From the NCBI RefSeq assembly GCF_020166395.1, contig NZ_JAIQXU010000020.1, positions 35,009 to 99,008 of the forward strand: 64,000 nucleotides of DNA, written 5' to 3'. Below are positions 33,061-41,210 of the stretch, in pieces. The number at the start of each line of letters is the position of its first letter. Within the stretch, counting starts at the first letter, position 1. A model generated the notes under the pieces. That model ran no database searches, was not told where the DNA came from, and was given only the letters and a program-made list of their open reading frames with translations. This stretch comes from Deinococcus betulae (GTDB lineage Bacteria; Deinococcota; Deinococci; Deinococcales; Deinococcaceae). The position numbers were made by a program, and so were the translations under genes.

Positions 33061-33358
33061 AGGCGACAGCCTTTTACACTCTGAGCTGCAAGCTGCCCGC
33101 TGGGCGTTCAGCGCTCTACCTGACGGCAGCAGTATCGAGTTGCACAACCAAAGTCCGAAAACGCAGCAGCTCTGGCAAGAACCAGAAACCATTCCAGACA
33201 GCCTGAAACCGTACATGCTCAGAGTCGCGCAATTGATACAGGGAAAGCAGTTGCGCTTTCACACGCCGAAGCAGGTGATGACCACCGGGCTTTACCGGCG
33301 GCACGCGTGCCTCTTGGCTGGAACGCAGTTTGCCGATGTGGCGCGAGAGCGGCCATGA
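32525..33358 (+). CDS. RNase H-fold-like protein
   Basis: A 277-residue protein with AGGAG nine bases before the ATG. The segment from about 140 to 220 reads like an RNase H fold: DYRLHTSCLTDGLQTYVGAV strand pair, then LHSELQAARWAFSALPDGSS helix-strand and IELHNQS. The usual acidic catalytic residues are mostly replaced (His where Asp is expected), so it may be inactive. The N-terminal part repeats a similar pattern (LTVALIQALKRCTVNTTVNL). Its beginning lies inside the tail of the winged-helix frame. Its stop overlaps the next start. The call is tentative. Confidence 0.5.
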   Translation: MTQSPAPSPSKPRTPSLQHLWLNLKPLTESAEMEVTELIVLNGVGRSFQYCLPANVDRETTLTVALIQALKRCTVNTTVNLHTPHTEYVRLADRRSKRPPQLTQLLNSRNLELSLARRINGVALFAEYAEALNAHTVPPLPPMIDYRLHTSCLTDGLQTYVGAVLVGVNRIHTWRNTVKGDSLLHSELQAARWAFSALPDGSSIELHNQSPKTQQLWQEPETIPDSLKPYMLRVAQLIQGKQLRFHTPKQVMTTGLYRRHACLLAGTQFADVARERP

Positions 33359-34197
33359 GCGGACAGGTAGACCGGGCCCTGACCGTTGAACGCCAGCAGG
33401 CCGCCAATGCCTATCAGGCTGTTCATGGTGGGGACTTTCTGGGCGCCCTGGAGGCGACCTTGAGTGCTGATGAGGTGCAGGCGGTCTGGAGCGAGTTGGC
33501 CGCCGAGCGCGGATGGACGTTCTATTCAGACCACCGAAGTCTGAGCAGTATTGAAGGCCACCTGCTGAGCCGGAAGCAGGCCCTTCACCTGGGTATCACC
33601 CCTCACCGGCAGGAATACACCGATTGCTGCGTTTTGACTCCAGACCCGGACGTGCCACTGGACCCGATCTACGCAGCCCTGGGGCCACAGGTCAAGCTCT
33701 GCCTGGTCCCCCCGTCAGTCTATGACCGGGTGTCACAGTTGACCTACCCGACAGCCCTCTGGGGCAGGCTGACTGAAACCGAGGCGCTGGCACTCGCCAC
33801 TTCCAGGCACATCGGCCTGTACCTCGGGATGACCATTCAAGGGTGTCTGGAGAGCAAAGTCATTACCCATGACCAGGCTGCACGCGCACAAGCGACCGTG
33901 CTGCGGCTGCCTTACGCCGATGTGCGCCGGAGCCCACCTGACCCCACCCTACGGGCCCTTCTGCCTCCTGAAACGCAGCGCCACCTCCGGGTCTATCCGT
34001 ACCAGTTGATAGACGGGACCCTGACGGTCCTTATGGAGCAGCCTGACCCCGGTGCCCTGCGGCTTCTCGCTATGACCATGCAGCGGGAAGTCCGGCCCGT
34101 CATCACGGCGGCCACCACCATCCGGGACCTCCTGAAAGAAGACGCAGATGAGGCGGCCCCCACCCACGCCAAGGAGACGGAGCTTGCCCGGACGTGA
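33355..34197 (+). CDS. Protein with C-terminal MshEN (GspE N-terminal) domain
   Basis: A 280-residue protein. The last 90 residues match the MshEN/T2SSE_N pattern that precedes type II secretion and pilus ATPases: LRLPYADVRRSPPDPTLRALLPPE, then RHLRVYPYQLIDGTLTVLME, PDPGALRLLAM and RPVITAATTIRDLL. Such domains can bind cyclic di-GMP, but no ATPase follows here. The N-terminal 180 residues are unassigned. The ATG overlaps the previous stop by four bases and its end overlaps the prim-pol start by 14. A nucleotide-sensing role beside a primase would be novel. Confidence 0.6.
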   Translation: MSGQVDRALTVERQQAANAYQAVHGGDFLGALEATLSADEVQAVWSELAAERGWTFYSDHRSLSSIEGHLLSRKQALHLGITPHRQEYTDCCVLTPDPDVPLDPIYAALGPQVKLCLVPPSVYDRVSQLTYPTALWGRLTETEALALATSRHIGLYLGMTIQGCLESKVITHDQAARAQATVLRLPYADVRRSPPDPTLRALLPPETQRHLRVYPYQLIDGTLTVLMEQPDPGALRLLAMTMQREVRPVITAATTIRDLLKEDADEAAPTHAKETELART

Positions 34198-35416
34198 CCT
34201 GATGGACGAGGCGTTGGAGGCGCGGGCTGCCGGCTTGTCGGTTATGCCGGTGAATGCAGGCGGCCTCTACGACAAGCGGCCCCATCTGGTGCTGATGGAG
34301 ACCGGTCACCGCCGACCCAAGGAAGGCGTGCCGGGGCGCTGGGTTCCCGCCTGGCAGCCCCTAATGGATACGCCCGCCACAGACGACATGATTGCAGTGT
34401 GGTTCAGGCGGCCGCTGGGGAAAGGACTCGCTTTCGTCACCGGCCGGTGTTCTGAACGCATCGTCATCGATCTGGACGGTCCGGCCGGCGACGCACTCCG
34501 GATTCTATGGAACATTCAACCGCATGTCCGGACAGGCAGCGGCGGCTGGCACCTCCATTTGCCTGCACCAGCTTGGCGCGTTCCTACGCTCAATGGCAAA
34601 AGTGCACGCGCCCTGGGCCAGGCTTATCCTGGACTGGATATTCGCGGCGACGGCGGCTACGCCATCCTGCCCCCAACGGTCAGCTGCGCTGGGCCTTACA
34701 GCTGGGCGCGTCCGTTAGCAGAACTGGATGACCTGGCAGTCTTGCCACTGCCAGCACGCGTCATGCTGGGCCTGATCGAACCCGTGACCAGGCCATCCTC
34801 TATCCCCAAACTGTCGCCGCGGCCGCCGGTCATCTCCACCCCCCTCCGTTCAGCCGACTGGGCGCCGGCCATTGACGAAGCTGTCCAGCGCGCCCATGCC
34901 GGACTGGGGCGCAACGCGACTGGATTCTGGCTGGCCTGCCGACTGCGAGATCTAGGCGGCCGTGTGGAGGACGTCAAGGCCATTGCGTTTGACCGGCGTG
35001 TGCCGCCACACAACACCAAGGGGGAGCCTGAACCCTACACGGCCAGAGAATGGGCGGCGAGCGTGGACAGCGCGTTCACGCAGCCTGCATGGAACCCGCC
35101 CCCGAAGCCTGCGCCTGTGAGCGTGATGGAGAGGTTGACACGGCTGTGGCCAACCCTTGGCGATGGGGAGCGGGCCCTGGCAGTGGCATGCATTGTGGCA
35201 AGCCGGGGGGTGTCCGCGACGACACTGGCTGAGCTGTCCAGCCTTGGCGTGTCCGCCGATGCCGTAGCGCAGGCAGCGCGGACAGTTGCGGTCCAGCGGC
35301 AACTTGGCCTTTTCCCGCCTGGACTCACAGCGCTCGCCAACCGGCTCCTGCCAGCCTGGCAGGGAGTTGACGGCCGCACGACAATCGGTCACACTGAACC
35401 CCACCAAAGGGATTAG
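34184..35416 (+). CDS. Bifunctional primase-polymerase (prim-pol) domain protein
   Basis: A 410-residue protein with an N-terminal prim-pol domain like those of plasmid and phage replication proteins. Motif I is IVIDLDGPAG with DxD metal ligands (about 100), then a TGSGGWHLHLP histidine block (about 125) and LDIRGDGGYAILPP (about 160). The C-terminal half resembles a primase helical domain (RNATGFWLACRLRDLGG) without a recognisable helicase. TTG 34184 is chosen because AAGGAG lies 7 bases before it. It likely primes plasmid DNA replication. It ends just before a strong terminator. Confidence 0.82.
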   Translation: MPGRDLMDEALEARAAGLSVMPVNAGGLYDKRPHLVLMETGHRRPKEGVPGRWVPAWQPLMDTPATDDMIAVWFRRPLGKGLAFVTGRCSERIVIDLDGPAGDALRILWNIQPHVRTGSGGWHLHLPAPAWRVPTLNGKSARALGQAYPGLDIRGDGGYAILPPTVSCAGPYSWARPLAELDDLAVLPLPARVMLGLIEPVTRPSSIPKLSPRPPVISTPLRSADWAPAIDEAVQRAHAGLGRNATGFWLACRLRDLGGRVEDVKAIAFDRRVPPHNTKGEPEPYTAREWAASVDSAFTQPAWNPPPKPAPVSVMERLTRLWPTLGDGERALAVACIVASRGVSATTLAELSSLGVSADAVAQAARTVAVQRQLGLFPPGLTALANRLLPAWQGVDGRTTIGHTEPHQRD

Positions 35417-35427
35417 CTTGCTGAGCC

Positions 35428-35494
35428 TTTGGAAAACGCACCTCCCACGTGAGTGGGAGGATTTTTTTGTTATGCTGACCGTGCGTTTTCCAAA
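35428..35494. repeat. Perfect 14-base inverted repeat around a terminator
   Basis: TTTGGAAAACGCAC at 35428-35441 is the exact reverse complement of 35481-35494. The terminator hairpin (35441-35460) and the promoter-like TATGCT (35471-35476) lie between the arms. It may be an operator pair for the downstream gene or an extended RNA structure. Confidence 0.7.
35441..35468 (+). terminator. Rho-independent terminator after prim-pol
   Basis: Eight-pair stem CCTCCCAC/GTGGGAGG with a GTGA loop and the tail ATTTTTTT. Confidence 0.85.
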
Positions 35495-35505
35495 TCTCAG
35501 GAGGT
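35471..35505 (+). promoter_or_regulatory. Promoter and RBS of 35510 gene
   Basis: A -10-like TATGCT at 35471-35476, then the right arm of the inverted repeat, then CAGGAGG five to eleven bases before the ATG. A repressor on the inverted repeat would sit at the transcription start. No clear -35 is visible. Confidence 0.45.
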
Positions 35506-35509
35506 TAAT

Positions 35510-36571
35510 ATGAAAGACCTAGTGCGTCGGCCCTTTGGTTTTGCTTCTGCTGTTGCAGTGGAGGCTCTTACGTTCACCGTTCAAGGGAACGTGTCCCCTA
35601 CGTCGGAGCTGGTCGTTCGCGATCAGTTGCAGCTGACGCGGGATGAGATTCGTCGGCAGTACGTCGCCCTGACCCAGACCGATGTGGTGTGGCAAGCCAA
35701 TGTGATGGCCACCTACAAGGGTGTGCATGACACTTGGTGGAATGTCTGGTCGGCCACGCCGCCTTACTTGCTTTACCTCGCGTGCCTGAACTGGTATCAG
35801 CACGTGCAGGCCTGGCACACGGAAGCCCAGGCTGCTGCAGACAACCTCTGGAGGTTTGCAGCGCCGATTGCTTTGAAGCTCAGCGTGGAAGCTGCGCCGC
35901 AGTTCTCAGGGTGGTCGGAGGCCTTCAGCTTCATTGCGAGTAACAGCGTGGATATCATTCACCGCTGGAAGCCCGCCGGAGGAATTGCATTCCTGAAGTA
36001 CTTCGAAGAGGCCAACCGCGCCGAACTGCCGAAGGGGGTTGCATTTCTCAGAGGACGTGGTCAACACCTTGACCAGCGTCTTCGCACCATTTGGGCTGCA
36101 CGCGCTTCGCTGTTGGCATATGGAGTTGATCAGGCCATGATCACTCCAGATCTGATTCTCAGTGAGATCAGAAGCCAAGCCAAAGCACGTGGAGAGTCTG
36201 TGGCGAAGTTCTGGACGCTGGACAATGTTGCCGAACTGCTTGAAGCGCAGTACGAGCCGGTGTGGTCTTTGAACTACAGCGGTGAGGACGACAACAGGAT
36301 GTACGGTGAAACCCTTCCTGCCAATGCAGACGTCGAGAATGATTTCGAGACGACCAGCATGCATCAGGAAGCCGGACGAGCTGCGCGCGCTTTGGCACGC
36401 GAAGGACTCTGGCCTTTGGCGATGTCTCTGCCTCTCAATGAACTGCTGCAGGCAGCGGAAGCAGGCACTCAGCCTCTTTCTGTGTTCTGCCAGCAATTCA
36501 ACCTGAAGCAAGACGTTGCCCTTGAGATCGTCAGTCACATTGGCCACCTGCGCCTGTGGAGTGACATCTGA
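35510..36571 (+). CDS. Hypothetical protein
   Basis: A 353-residue, Trp- and Ala-rich, mainly helical soluble protein with no signal peptide. A region at 180-230 (RGQHLDQRLRTIWAARASLL then LILSEIRSQAKARGES) resembles helix-turn-helix packing. I considered a sigma-like role but see no firm motif. Strong AGGAGG at the right distance from ATG 35510. It sits as a single gene between two terminators at the edge of the secretion locus, with an inverted repeat over its promoter, so it is probably self-contained and regulated. Function unknown. Confidence 0.65.
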   Translation: MKDLVRRPFGFASAVAVEALTFTVQGNVSPTSELVVRDQLQLTRDEIRRQYVALTQTDVVWQANVMATYKGVHDTWWNVWSATPPYLLYLACLNWYQHVQAWHTEAQAAADNLWRFAAPIALKLSVEAAPQFSGWSEAFSFIASNSVDIIHRWKPAGGIAFLKYFEEANRAELPKGVAFLRGRGQHLDQRLRTIWAARASLLAYGVDQAMITPDLILSEIRSQAKARGESVAKFWTLDNVAELLEAQYEPVWSLNYSGEDDNRMYGETLPANADVENDFETTSMHQEAGRAARALAREGLWPLAMSLPLNELLQAAEAGTQPLSVFCQQFNLKQDVALEIVSHIGHLRLWSDI

Positions 36572-36602
36572 GAGACAGCGGCGCTGTCTGACCGTTCCGG
36601 TC

Positions 36603-36649
36603 ACCTCATTTGACCAACACGTTGTGTTGCCAGATGAGGTTCTTTTTTT
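36603..36649 (+). terminator. Rho-independent terminator
   Basis: Outer stem ACCTCAT/ATGAGGT encloses an inner AACAC/GTGTT hairpin and is followed by TCTTTTTTT. It ends the 35510 transcript. The T-run overlaps the -35 of the next promoter. Confidence 0.75.
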
Positions 36650-36681
36650 GGCGTGAACCTGCCTCCACCTAGGGTGAAGGT
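36648..36681 (+). promoter_or_regulatory. Leaderless promoter of VirB9-like operon
   Basis: -35 TTGGCG (36648-36653), 16-base spacer, -10 TAGGGT (36670-36675), six bases, ATG at 36682. Confidence 0.6.
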
Positions 36682-37518
36682 ATGAAGAAAATCCTCCTCG
36701 GCCTCTGCCTGCTTTCGTCCGCCTCCCTCGCCGTTGCCATCCCTGCGACACCTGCACTGGGGAACAACATCACCAGCACGTTCAACGCGCTGGACCTTAA
36801 AGACCGGCCCCTGATGCTTCAGATCCACCAGGGGGAGACTTGGCAGCTTCAGATGCCCGATGCTGTCGCAAAGATCACGTCGGGTCGTGATGACCAGCTT
36901 GACGTACAGGTCGACAGCAACGTCATCTTCTTGAAGGCCATTACCAACTCTGGCTGGGGCAGCATGACGGTGCGACTGGCGAACGGTGACCTCATTCAGG
37001 TGGTCTACAGCCTGGCCAGCGCCAGTGGCCGCCAAATCCGCCGGGTAGTGGTTGAATATCCGGCTCCTACCGACACCTTGGAGGCGGACGGCGAGATCAG
37101 TACGCCGGCGGTGAGCACCAGCGCGGCCACGCCTACGCCGGAAGTGACTGGGCCGCAGACGGCTCCAGACTGGCTGCGCTTCGGTTTCCTGAACGGCACC
37201 CGTTCGGGCAATCAAGTCACCTTGGGCTACCGCATCACCAATGCAGGAACCGAAGCCCTGGTGTTCGACCCCAAAAATGTCCGCATGCAAGCGGGCTCGA
37301 AGCCCATGAAAGTCAATGTGACAGGCGAACAAAACACCGTCATCCGGATCAACGCCGGACAAACGGTGTACGGCCAGTTGACGATTGACACCACGGGCAG
37401 TGAAGTGGGCACGCCAGTGAGCTGGAGTTGGATCGGTGCCACCCTGAACACGGCACAGCAGTACGAAGTAGGTGGGCCCTTGACACTCGTGCTGGCCGGA
37501 ACAGGCAATGACCGGTAA
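36682..37518 (+). CDS. Exported beta-rich protein, possible VirB9/TrbG-like
   Basis: A 278-residue exported protein with a clear signal peptide (MKKIL start, cleavage after AVA near residue 19). The mature part is beta-rich. Residues 45-110 (HQGETWQLQMPDAVAKITSG ... VIFLKAITNSGWGSMTVRL ... QVVYSL) resemble the N-terminal part of VirB9/TrbG, which forms the outer part of type IV channels. A Pro/Thr linker and a second beta domain follow. The position at the head of the secretion locus supports this, but the match is weak. Leaderless promoter. Its end overlaps the next gene by 11 bases. Confidence 0.5.
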   Translation: MKKILLGLCLLSSASLAVAIPATPALGNNITSTFNALDLKDRPLMLQIHQGETWQLQMPDAVAKITSGRDDQLDVQVDSNVIFLKAITNSGWGSMTVRLANGDLIQVVYSLASASGRQIRRVVVEYPAPTDTLEADGEISTPAVSTSAATPTPEVTGPQTAPDWLRFGFLNGTRSGNQVTLGYRITNAGTEALVFDPKNVRMQAGSKPMKVNVTGEQNTVIRINAGQTVYGQLTIDTTGSEVGTPVSWSWIGATLNTAQQYEVGGPLTLVLAGTGNDR

Positions 37519-38959
37519 ACATCTGATCCTGCTGGCGGCGGTCCTGAGTGGTGGGGCCGCCGCACAAGGCATCGTGTCACTGATCGACGCGCGCGTCCGG
37601 CCAAATGCCCAGGTGTACCGCAATAGGTCCCTGATCGAAGTCATAGACCTGGCGCAGCTGAAGACATGGCGCGACAACAAGTGCGCCCTGGGCAGCAAGG
37701 CCAGTTCAAGCTGTCCCACCTTCGAGTTCAGTGTGCCTTTCTTACTTGATCCGACCAATCCGTTGCGTTCCTCCCTCGACGTGAGCCGCGACGTGGCCGG
37801 TGCGCTTCAGTATGAATGGCAACGCTTTCAGGACAAGACTCGGTGGGCGGTGAGTGTCGATCTCAACCGCAGCGTCTCGGCGGCCACTGTCTTCCCCCTT
37901 CTGCCTTACGCGACTCGGCCCTTGGGGTGCACCCCCATCTTGAACAGCGCTGGGGAACTGGCTATCGCCGCAGCCAAGGTGCTGGCTGGCAATCCGGAAG
38001 ACATCACCAAGAAACTGGCGACCTATCAGCTCAGCGTGCCCTCAGGCGTGACCCACAAAGACTTCAAGCTGCCAAGCGGCCTTAAGTTCGAGATGAAGGC
38101 TGATGGCGTCGAGCTGCCGAACTACGTTTACCCCCGCGTGCCCCGGAGCGAATACTGCGCGGGACGGGAAGCACCCGATCTGATTCCAGACTCGGCATAT
38201 CCCCTGCCGGGCACCGTCTACATGCCAAGCTCATCGTTCTACGGCATCTCCGGCCCCAATTACCCCATGCCGGCATACTTTAACTGGGATGAGGTGCGCA
38301 GCCGCATTCGCAATACCTGCAACGAGGCCGTGAAACAGTACTACCGCGAATACCAGGAAAACGTTCTGAAGCTGTTGGCCACGAAAATGCCTGAGGCGAT
38401 GCACTGGAACGGCTACACCAACTGGTCAGGCAACAAGAGCGGGATCATTTTTGCCCCGGTGGCTGGACTGATTCCCAACATCACCAAAGTAGCCAGTGTG
38501 GCTCAGAAAGCCCAACTTCCTCAGTTCGCCACCTACCTCACGGCCCAAACAGCAGCGTCGCAGCTGATCAGCAATCAGTCGCGTTCAGGCGGCAAGCTGG
38601 TGCAGCTGGAGGAACTCAAGCGGTGGCTGGAGGTGGGCTCCTTGGCCGACGCCTCTACCCAAGGAGCTGTCAATCTGTTTCAGACCTGGCAGCAACTTGA
38701 ACCGATGCTCGACAAGCGGCCACAGACGTTTTTCGCTCATGCCCGCTACTGCACCTTACAGGGGTGCGTGAATGTGCCCGTGCCTATGCTGATGCCAGAC
38801 ACGGTGGTCACCCCTGCCGGCTGCACGGTCTCCCCTGCCAATGGCGGTCTCGGCACCATGACATTCGCCCTGCCCGCCGCGCACTTCGCCTGGGTTGCTG
38901 TCCCGGAAGGGATGCCTATTCCGGGGCTGGCAGGCAGCCCCACGCTGAGGGCACCGTGA
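37508..38959 (+). CDS. Exported conjugation-locus protein
   Basis: A 483-residue protein with a signal peptide (cleavage near AAAQ, residue 19). It carries about ten Cys, several in pairs (CALGSKASSSC, CTLQGC), and many aromatic Pro-rich loops, so it is likely disulfide-bonded outside the cytoplasm. It recalls TraU/TraN-like Cys-rich conjugation proteins but I cannot assign a family. Its GTGA overlap with the next gene and the upstream VirB9-like gene place it in the secretion operon. Confidence 0.6.
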   Translation: MTGKHLILLAAVLSGGAAAQGIVSLIDARVRPNAQVYRNRSLIEVIDLAQLKTWRDNKCALGSKASSSCPTFEFSVPFLLDPTNPLRSSLDVSRDVAGALQYEWQRFQDKTRWAVSVDLNRSVSAATVFPLLPYATRPLGCTPILNSAGELAIAAAKVLAGNPEDITKKLATYQLSVPSGVTHKDFKLPSGLKFEMKADGVELPNYVYPRVPRSEYCAGREAPDLIPDSAYPLPGTVYMPSSSFYGISGPNYPMPAYFNWDEVRSRIRNTCNEAVKQYYREYQENVLKLLATKMPEAMHWNGYTNWSGNKSGIIFAPVAGLIPNITKVASVAQKAQLPQFATYLTAQTAASQLISNQSRSGGKLVQLEELKRWLEVGSLADASTQGAVNLFQTWQQLEPMLDKRPQTFFAHARYCTLQGCVNVPVPMLMPDTVVTPAGCTVSPANGGLGTMTFALPAAHFAWVAVPEGMPIPGLAGSPTLRAP

Positions 38960-39480
38960 TTCGGTTCCCCCTCGGGGTCCTCCTGGTCGCCAGCATGTGG
39001 GCCGCGGTGGCCGGCGCACAGACCTCAACGAACGCGCGGCCACTGACCTCGGCTGAACGCGCCGCCGCCACACAGCTGTCCAAGCAGTACAACGCGCCGC
39101 CCCAGAAACTAGCCGTGCAGGCACCGCAACTGTACGCCAGCCTGAGCCGCGTCCAGGGCGAGGTTCTGGTGATCACATATCAGATGCCCCAGGCGCTGGC
39201 CGACGCCCTAGTCAAGGCGGCGCGCGGCGGCGCGCGGGTCACCGTCCTGACGGACCAGCGCGGCGCGCCGCTTCTCCTTCCCTTGAAGAAGGCAGGGATT
39301 GCGCTTTACAAGACGGCCTCACCTGTTGACCAGGGGGTAGTGGTGTACGGCTCCACCGTCCTGACTGGCACACTGGTCAATAAGGTTGAACGGCAAAGTG
39401 CGGCCTACACCTCGGCGACGACCGCAGAAACCTTTCGGGCCACCTGGCCGACCCTCCTCAAAATCAGTGTCAAGCTATAA
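38956..39480 (+). CDS. Exported degenerate phospholipase D-like protein
   Basis: A 174-residue protein with a signal peptide (AVAGA-Q, about residue 24). The core (about 70-140) follows a PLD half-domain: VLVITYQM, a helix, GGARVTVLTDQR, a helix, then VVVYGSTVLTGTL. A working PLD domain has HxK(x)4D before the VVVDG...GS strand; here the His and Lys are absent, so it should be catalytically dead. GTG start overlaps the previous stop. A second protein of this type lies at 52422. A structural or binding role in the secretion channel is inferred. Confidence 0.6.
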   Translation: MIRFPLGVLLVASMWAAVAGAQTSTNARPLTSAERAAATQLSKQYNAPPQKLAVQAPQLYASLSRVQGEVLVITYQMPQALADALVKAARGGARVTVLTDQRGAPLLLPLKKAGIALYKTASPVDQGVVVYGSTVLTGTLVNKVERQSAAYTSATTAETFRATWPTLLKISVKL

Positions 39481-39482
39481 CC

Positions 39483-40031
39483 ATGAAGACTGCGGCCTGG
39501 TTCTCCTTCCTCCTCCTGTGCGGCTGTGCCGGAACGCCTGAAGGCCAGACCGGCACGTGCAGGCAGAGTGGTGAGCACGCGGCCCGGCCCAGCGAAGATG
39601 ACGCCGAATGCGCCATCACGACGTTTTTGACCACGATGTCGACGTGGACGATGGAAGATCTGAAGGCGGCCGTACCGAACGAAACTGAGCCTGGAAAATA
39701 CGAGGTCATGCTGGCCACGCTCCAGGCTCCTGGTTACCGGGCCACACCCCAAAGGAACAGCGAAGACGGAACGGTCATCGTGGTACACCGCGCACAGGCG
39801 TGGCCCCTCCTGAACGCGAGTGGGCGAGCCGCAGCAGCAGCCCGCCTAGGACCAGGAGCCACACCGGAAGCCATCACACTGGAAAAGAACCGGTACGCCA
39901 AGGCTCAGATTGAAACTGGGCAAGTCGAGTCTCTCAGTTTCATTCTGGACCACATTCCTTTTTCTTGGGAGGGACAGCAGTGGGCAGTCAAGTCCGGACC
40001 AACGCTGATCGGGTCATTGACCCAGCCCTAA
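39483..40031 (+). CDS. Putative lipoprotein
   Basis: A 182-residue protein with a short hydrophobic leader and lipobox-like LLCGCAG (Cys near residue 15), so lipid-anchored. The mature part is mainly helical. It starts two bases after the previous stop. VirB7-type lipoproteins are common in type IV loci but are much shorter, so I do not assign it. Its last 52 bases overlap the next gene. Confidence 0.6.
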   Translation: MKTAAWFSFLLLCGCAGTPEGQTGTCRQSGEHAARPSEDDAECAITTFLTTMSTWTMEDLKAAVPNETEPGKYEVMLATLQAPGYRATPQRNSEDGTVIVVHRAQAWPLLNASGRAAAAARLGPGATPEAITLEKNRYAKAQIETGQVESLSFILDHIPFSWEGQQWAVKSGPTLIGSLTQP

Positions 40032-40732
40032 TTCCCTACACCACCCATTACCGTGACCTGTCACGCCCACCGAGTCGCCCGGTGGGCGATGATCATGTAG
40101 CCCTTTTCCGTGAAATTGACCGCTGGTCGGCTGTCAGCATTCGAGATGTGGCGCAGGCCTTGGGGACAGCGGAGACCCGACTGCTGATTCAAGACCACTA
40201 CCTCCTGCATGCTCCTACCTTGATCGGCGGCGTCGTCACGCTGGGTCCTGCGGCGCAGCGCCATATTCACCCCGAGCAGCGGCCTTGGGTACAGAGCACC
40301 ACCGAAGCCATCAACCATGTATACGTCCGCGAAGGTGTGAAAGGGCTGCTGGCGCAGGGCCACGCTTACGACCAGGCGGCCGCCCACCACCGACATTGGA
40401 TGGTGTCGCCAGAGGGGCAGTCACTGCTCGTTATGGGCAAGTGTGTCGGTGGCGGCTTCAGTCCGAGGGCGATCCGGACAGTCCTCACTCAACACCGATC
40501 CTACCTACTGTCGAAAGAGGCTCGCCTGCTGGTCCTGACGCCCCAGTTCGTGCGGCTGGGCAAGGTGGCGCAGGCCGAACCACATCTGGTCACACTGGCC
40601 CGGCTCTCGGTAGATGAGGTGGCGGCGCAAACGGCCGTCACCCTTGATCCGACCACCAGTTCAAGTGCAGCACCTGAACCCCATGGGCGCCCAGACGGTC
40701 CTGGAGGCGGCGGGCCCGCACGCCGCTGGTAA
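39980..40732 (+). CDS. Winged-helix protein, possible replication-relaxation type
   Basis: A 250-residue cytoplasmic protein. Residues 30-85 look like a winged helix (VSIRDVAQALGTAETRLLIQ... GGVVTLGPAAQRHI). A His-rich helical region lies at 115-150. GTG 39980 has GGGAGGG seven bases before it. The layout of an N-terminal winged helix recalls plasmid replication-relaxation proteins; the expected nuclease-like second half is seen instead in the neighbouring gene on the other strand. The 3' ends of the two genes overlap by 95 bases. Tentative. Confidence 0.5.
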   Translation: MGSQVRTNADRVIDPALIPYTTHYRDLSRPPSRPVGDDHVALFREIDRWSAVSIRDVAQALGTAETRLLIQDHYLLHAPTLIGGVVTLGPAAQRHIHPEQRPWVQSTTEAINHVYVREGVKGLLAQGHAYDQAAAHHRHWMVSPEGQSLLVMGKCVGGGFSPRAIRTVLTQHRSYLLSKEARLLVLTPQFVRLGKVAQAEPHLVTLARLSVDEVAAQTAVTLDPTTSSSAAPEPHGRPDGPGGGGPARRW

Positions 40733-41210
40733 CCCCCCAGACCAAACCAGCGTAGTCCCGAGAGAACTGCTCCAGCTTCTGCTCAATGACCCGCGCACGG
40801 TACGACCCGGCGTCGTATTCGATGGCCACCCGGTGCTCCCCCAGCAGATACACTGCATCGGGCTTGTTCGACCGGCCGAGGGCCGCCGCGCCAGACTGCC
40901 AGTCCTGAGGCGCGGCGGCCAGCTGAAGCCGAATCTCAGCTGTGCCAGCCAGGTGCCCCACCTGCTCTGCACTCAGCCGGCGCTCCATCGACGCTTCCAA
41001 GGTAACGAAAGGGACGACAGTCCTAGAACGCACACTGCGGTAGACGGGTTGCAAGGTCGCACTGAACTGGGTGAAGTCTTTTAGGGGCTGCAACTGCGAG
41101 GGGCTCAGGTCAAAGTGGCGCTCAAGCTGCGCGCCGCTCAGCACCCGGTCGGTGCGAAGAGCGGCGCGCAGGCGGGCCAATTTGGTGAGCAGGGGGTTAC
41201 CGGCCCCCAT
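40638..41210 (-). CDS. Nuclease-like, replication-relaxation-type protein
   Basis: A 190-residue protein. The C-terminal part reads KPDAVYLLGEHRVAIEYDAGSY, then RVIEQKLEQFSRDYAGLVWGV, which matches the core of replication-relaxation and other PD-(D/E)xK-like plasmid proteins (PD, E-x-D and a conserved Lys). The N-terminal part is helical. It lies just downstream of the VirB10-like gene on the minus strand with a 14-base overlap, so the two are translated together. It may act in conjugative DNA processing. No relaxase is otherwise visible in the window. Confidence 0.52.
   Translation of the reverse strand: MGAGNPLLTKLARLRAALRTDRVLSGAQLERHFDLSPSQLQPLKDFTQFSATLQPVYRSVRSRTVVPFVTLEASMERRLSAEQVGHLAGTAEIRLQLAAAPQDWQSGAAALGRSNKPDAVYLLGEHRVAIEYDAGSYRARVIEQKLEQFSRDYAGLVWGVTSGVRARRLQDRLGAHGVQVLHLNWWSDQG

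Noticed and set aside
35510..36571. Sigma-factor-like call for the 353-residue protein
   Set aside because: Some helices look promoter-factor-like, but region 2 and 4 motifs could not be found.
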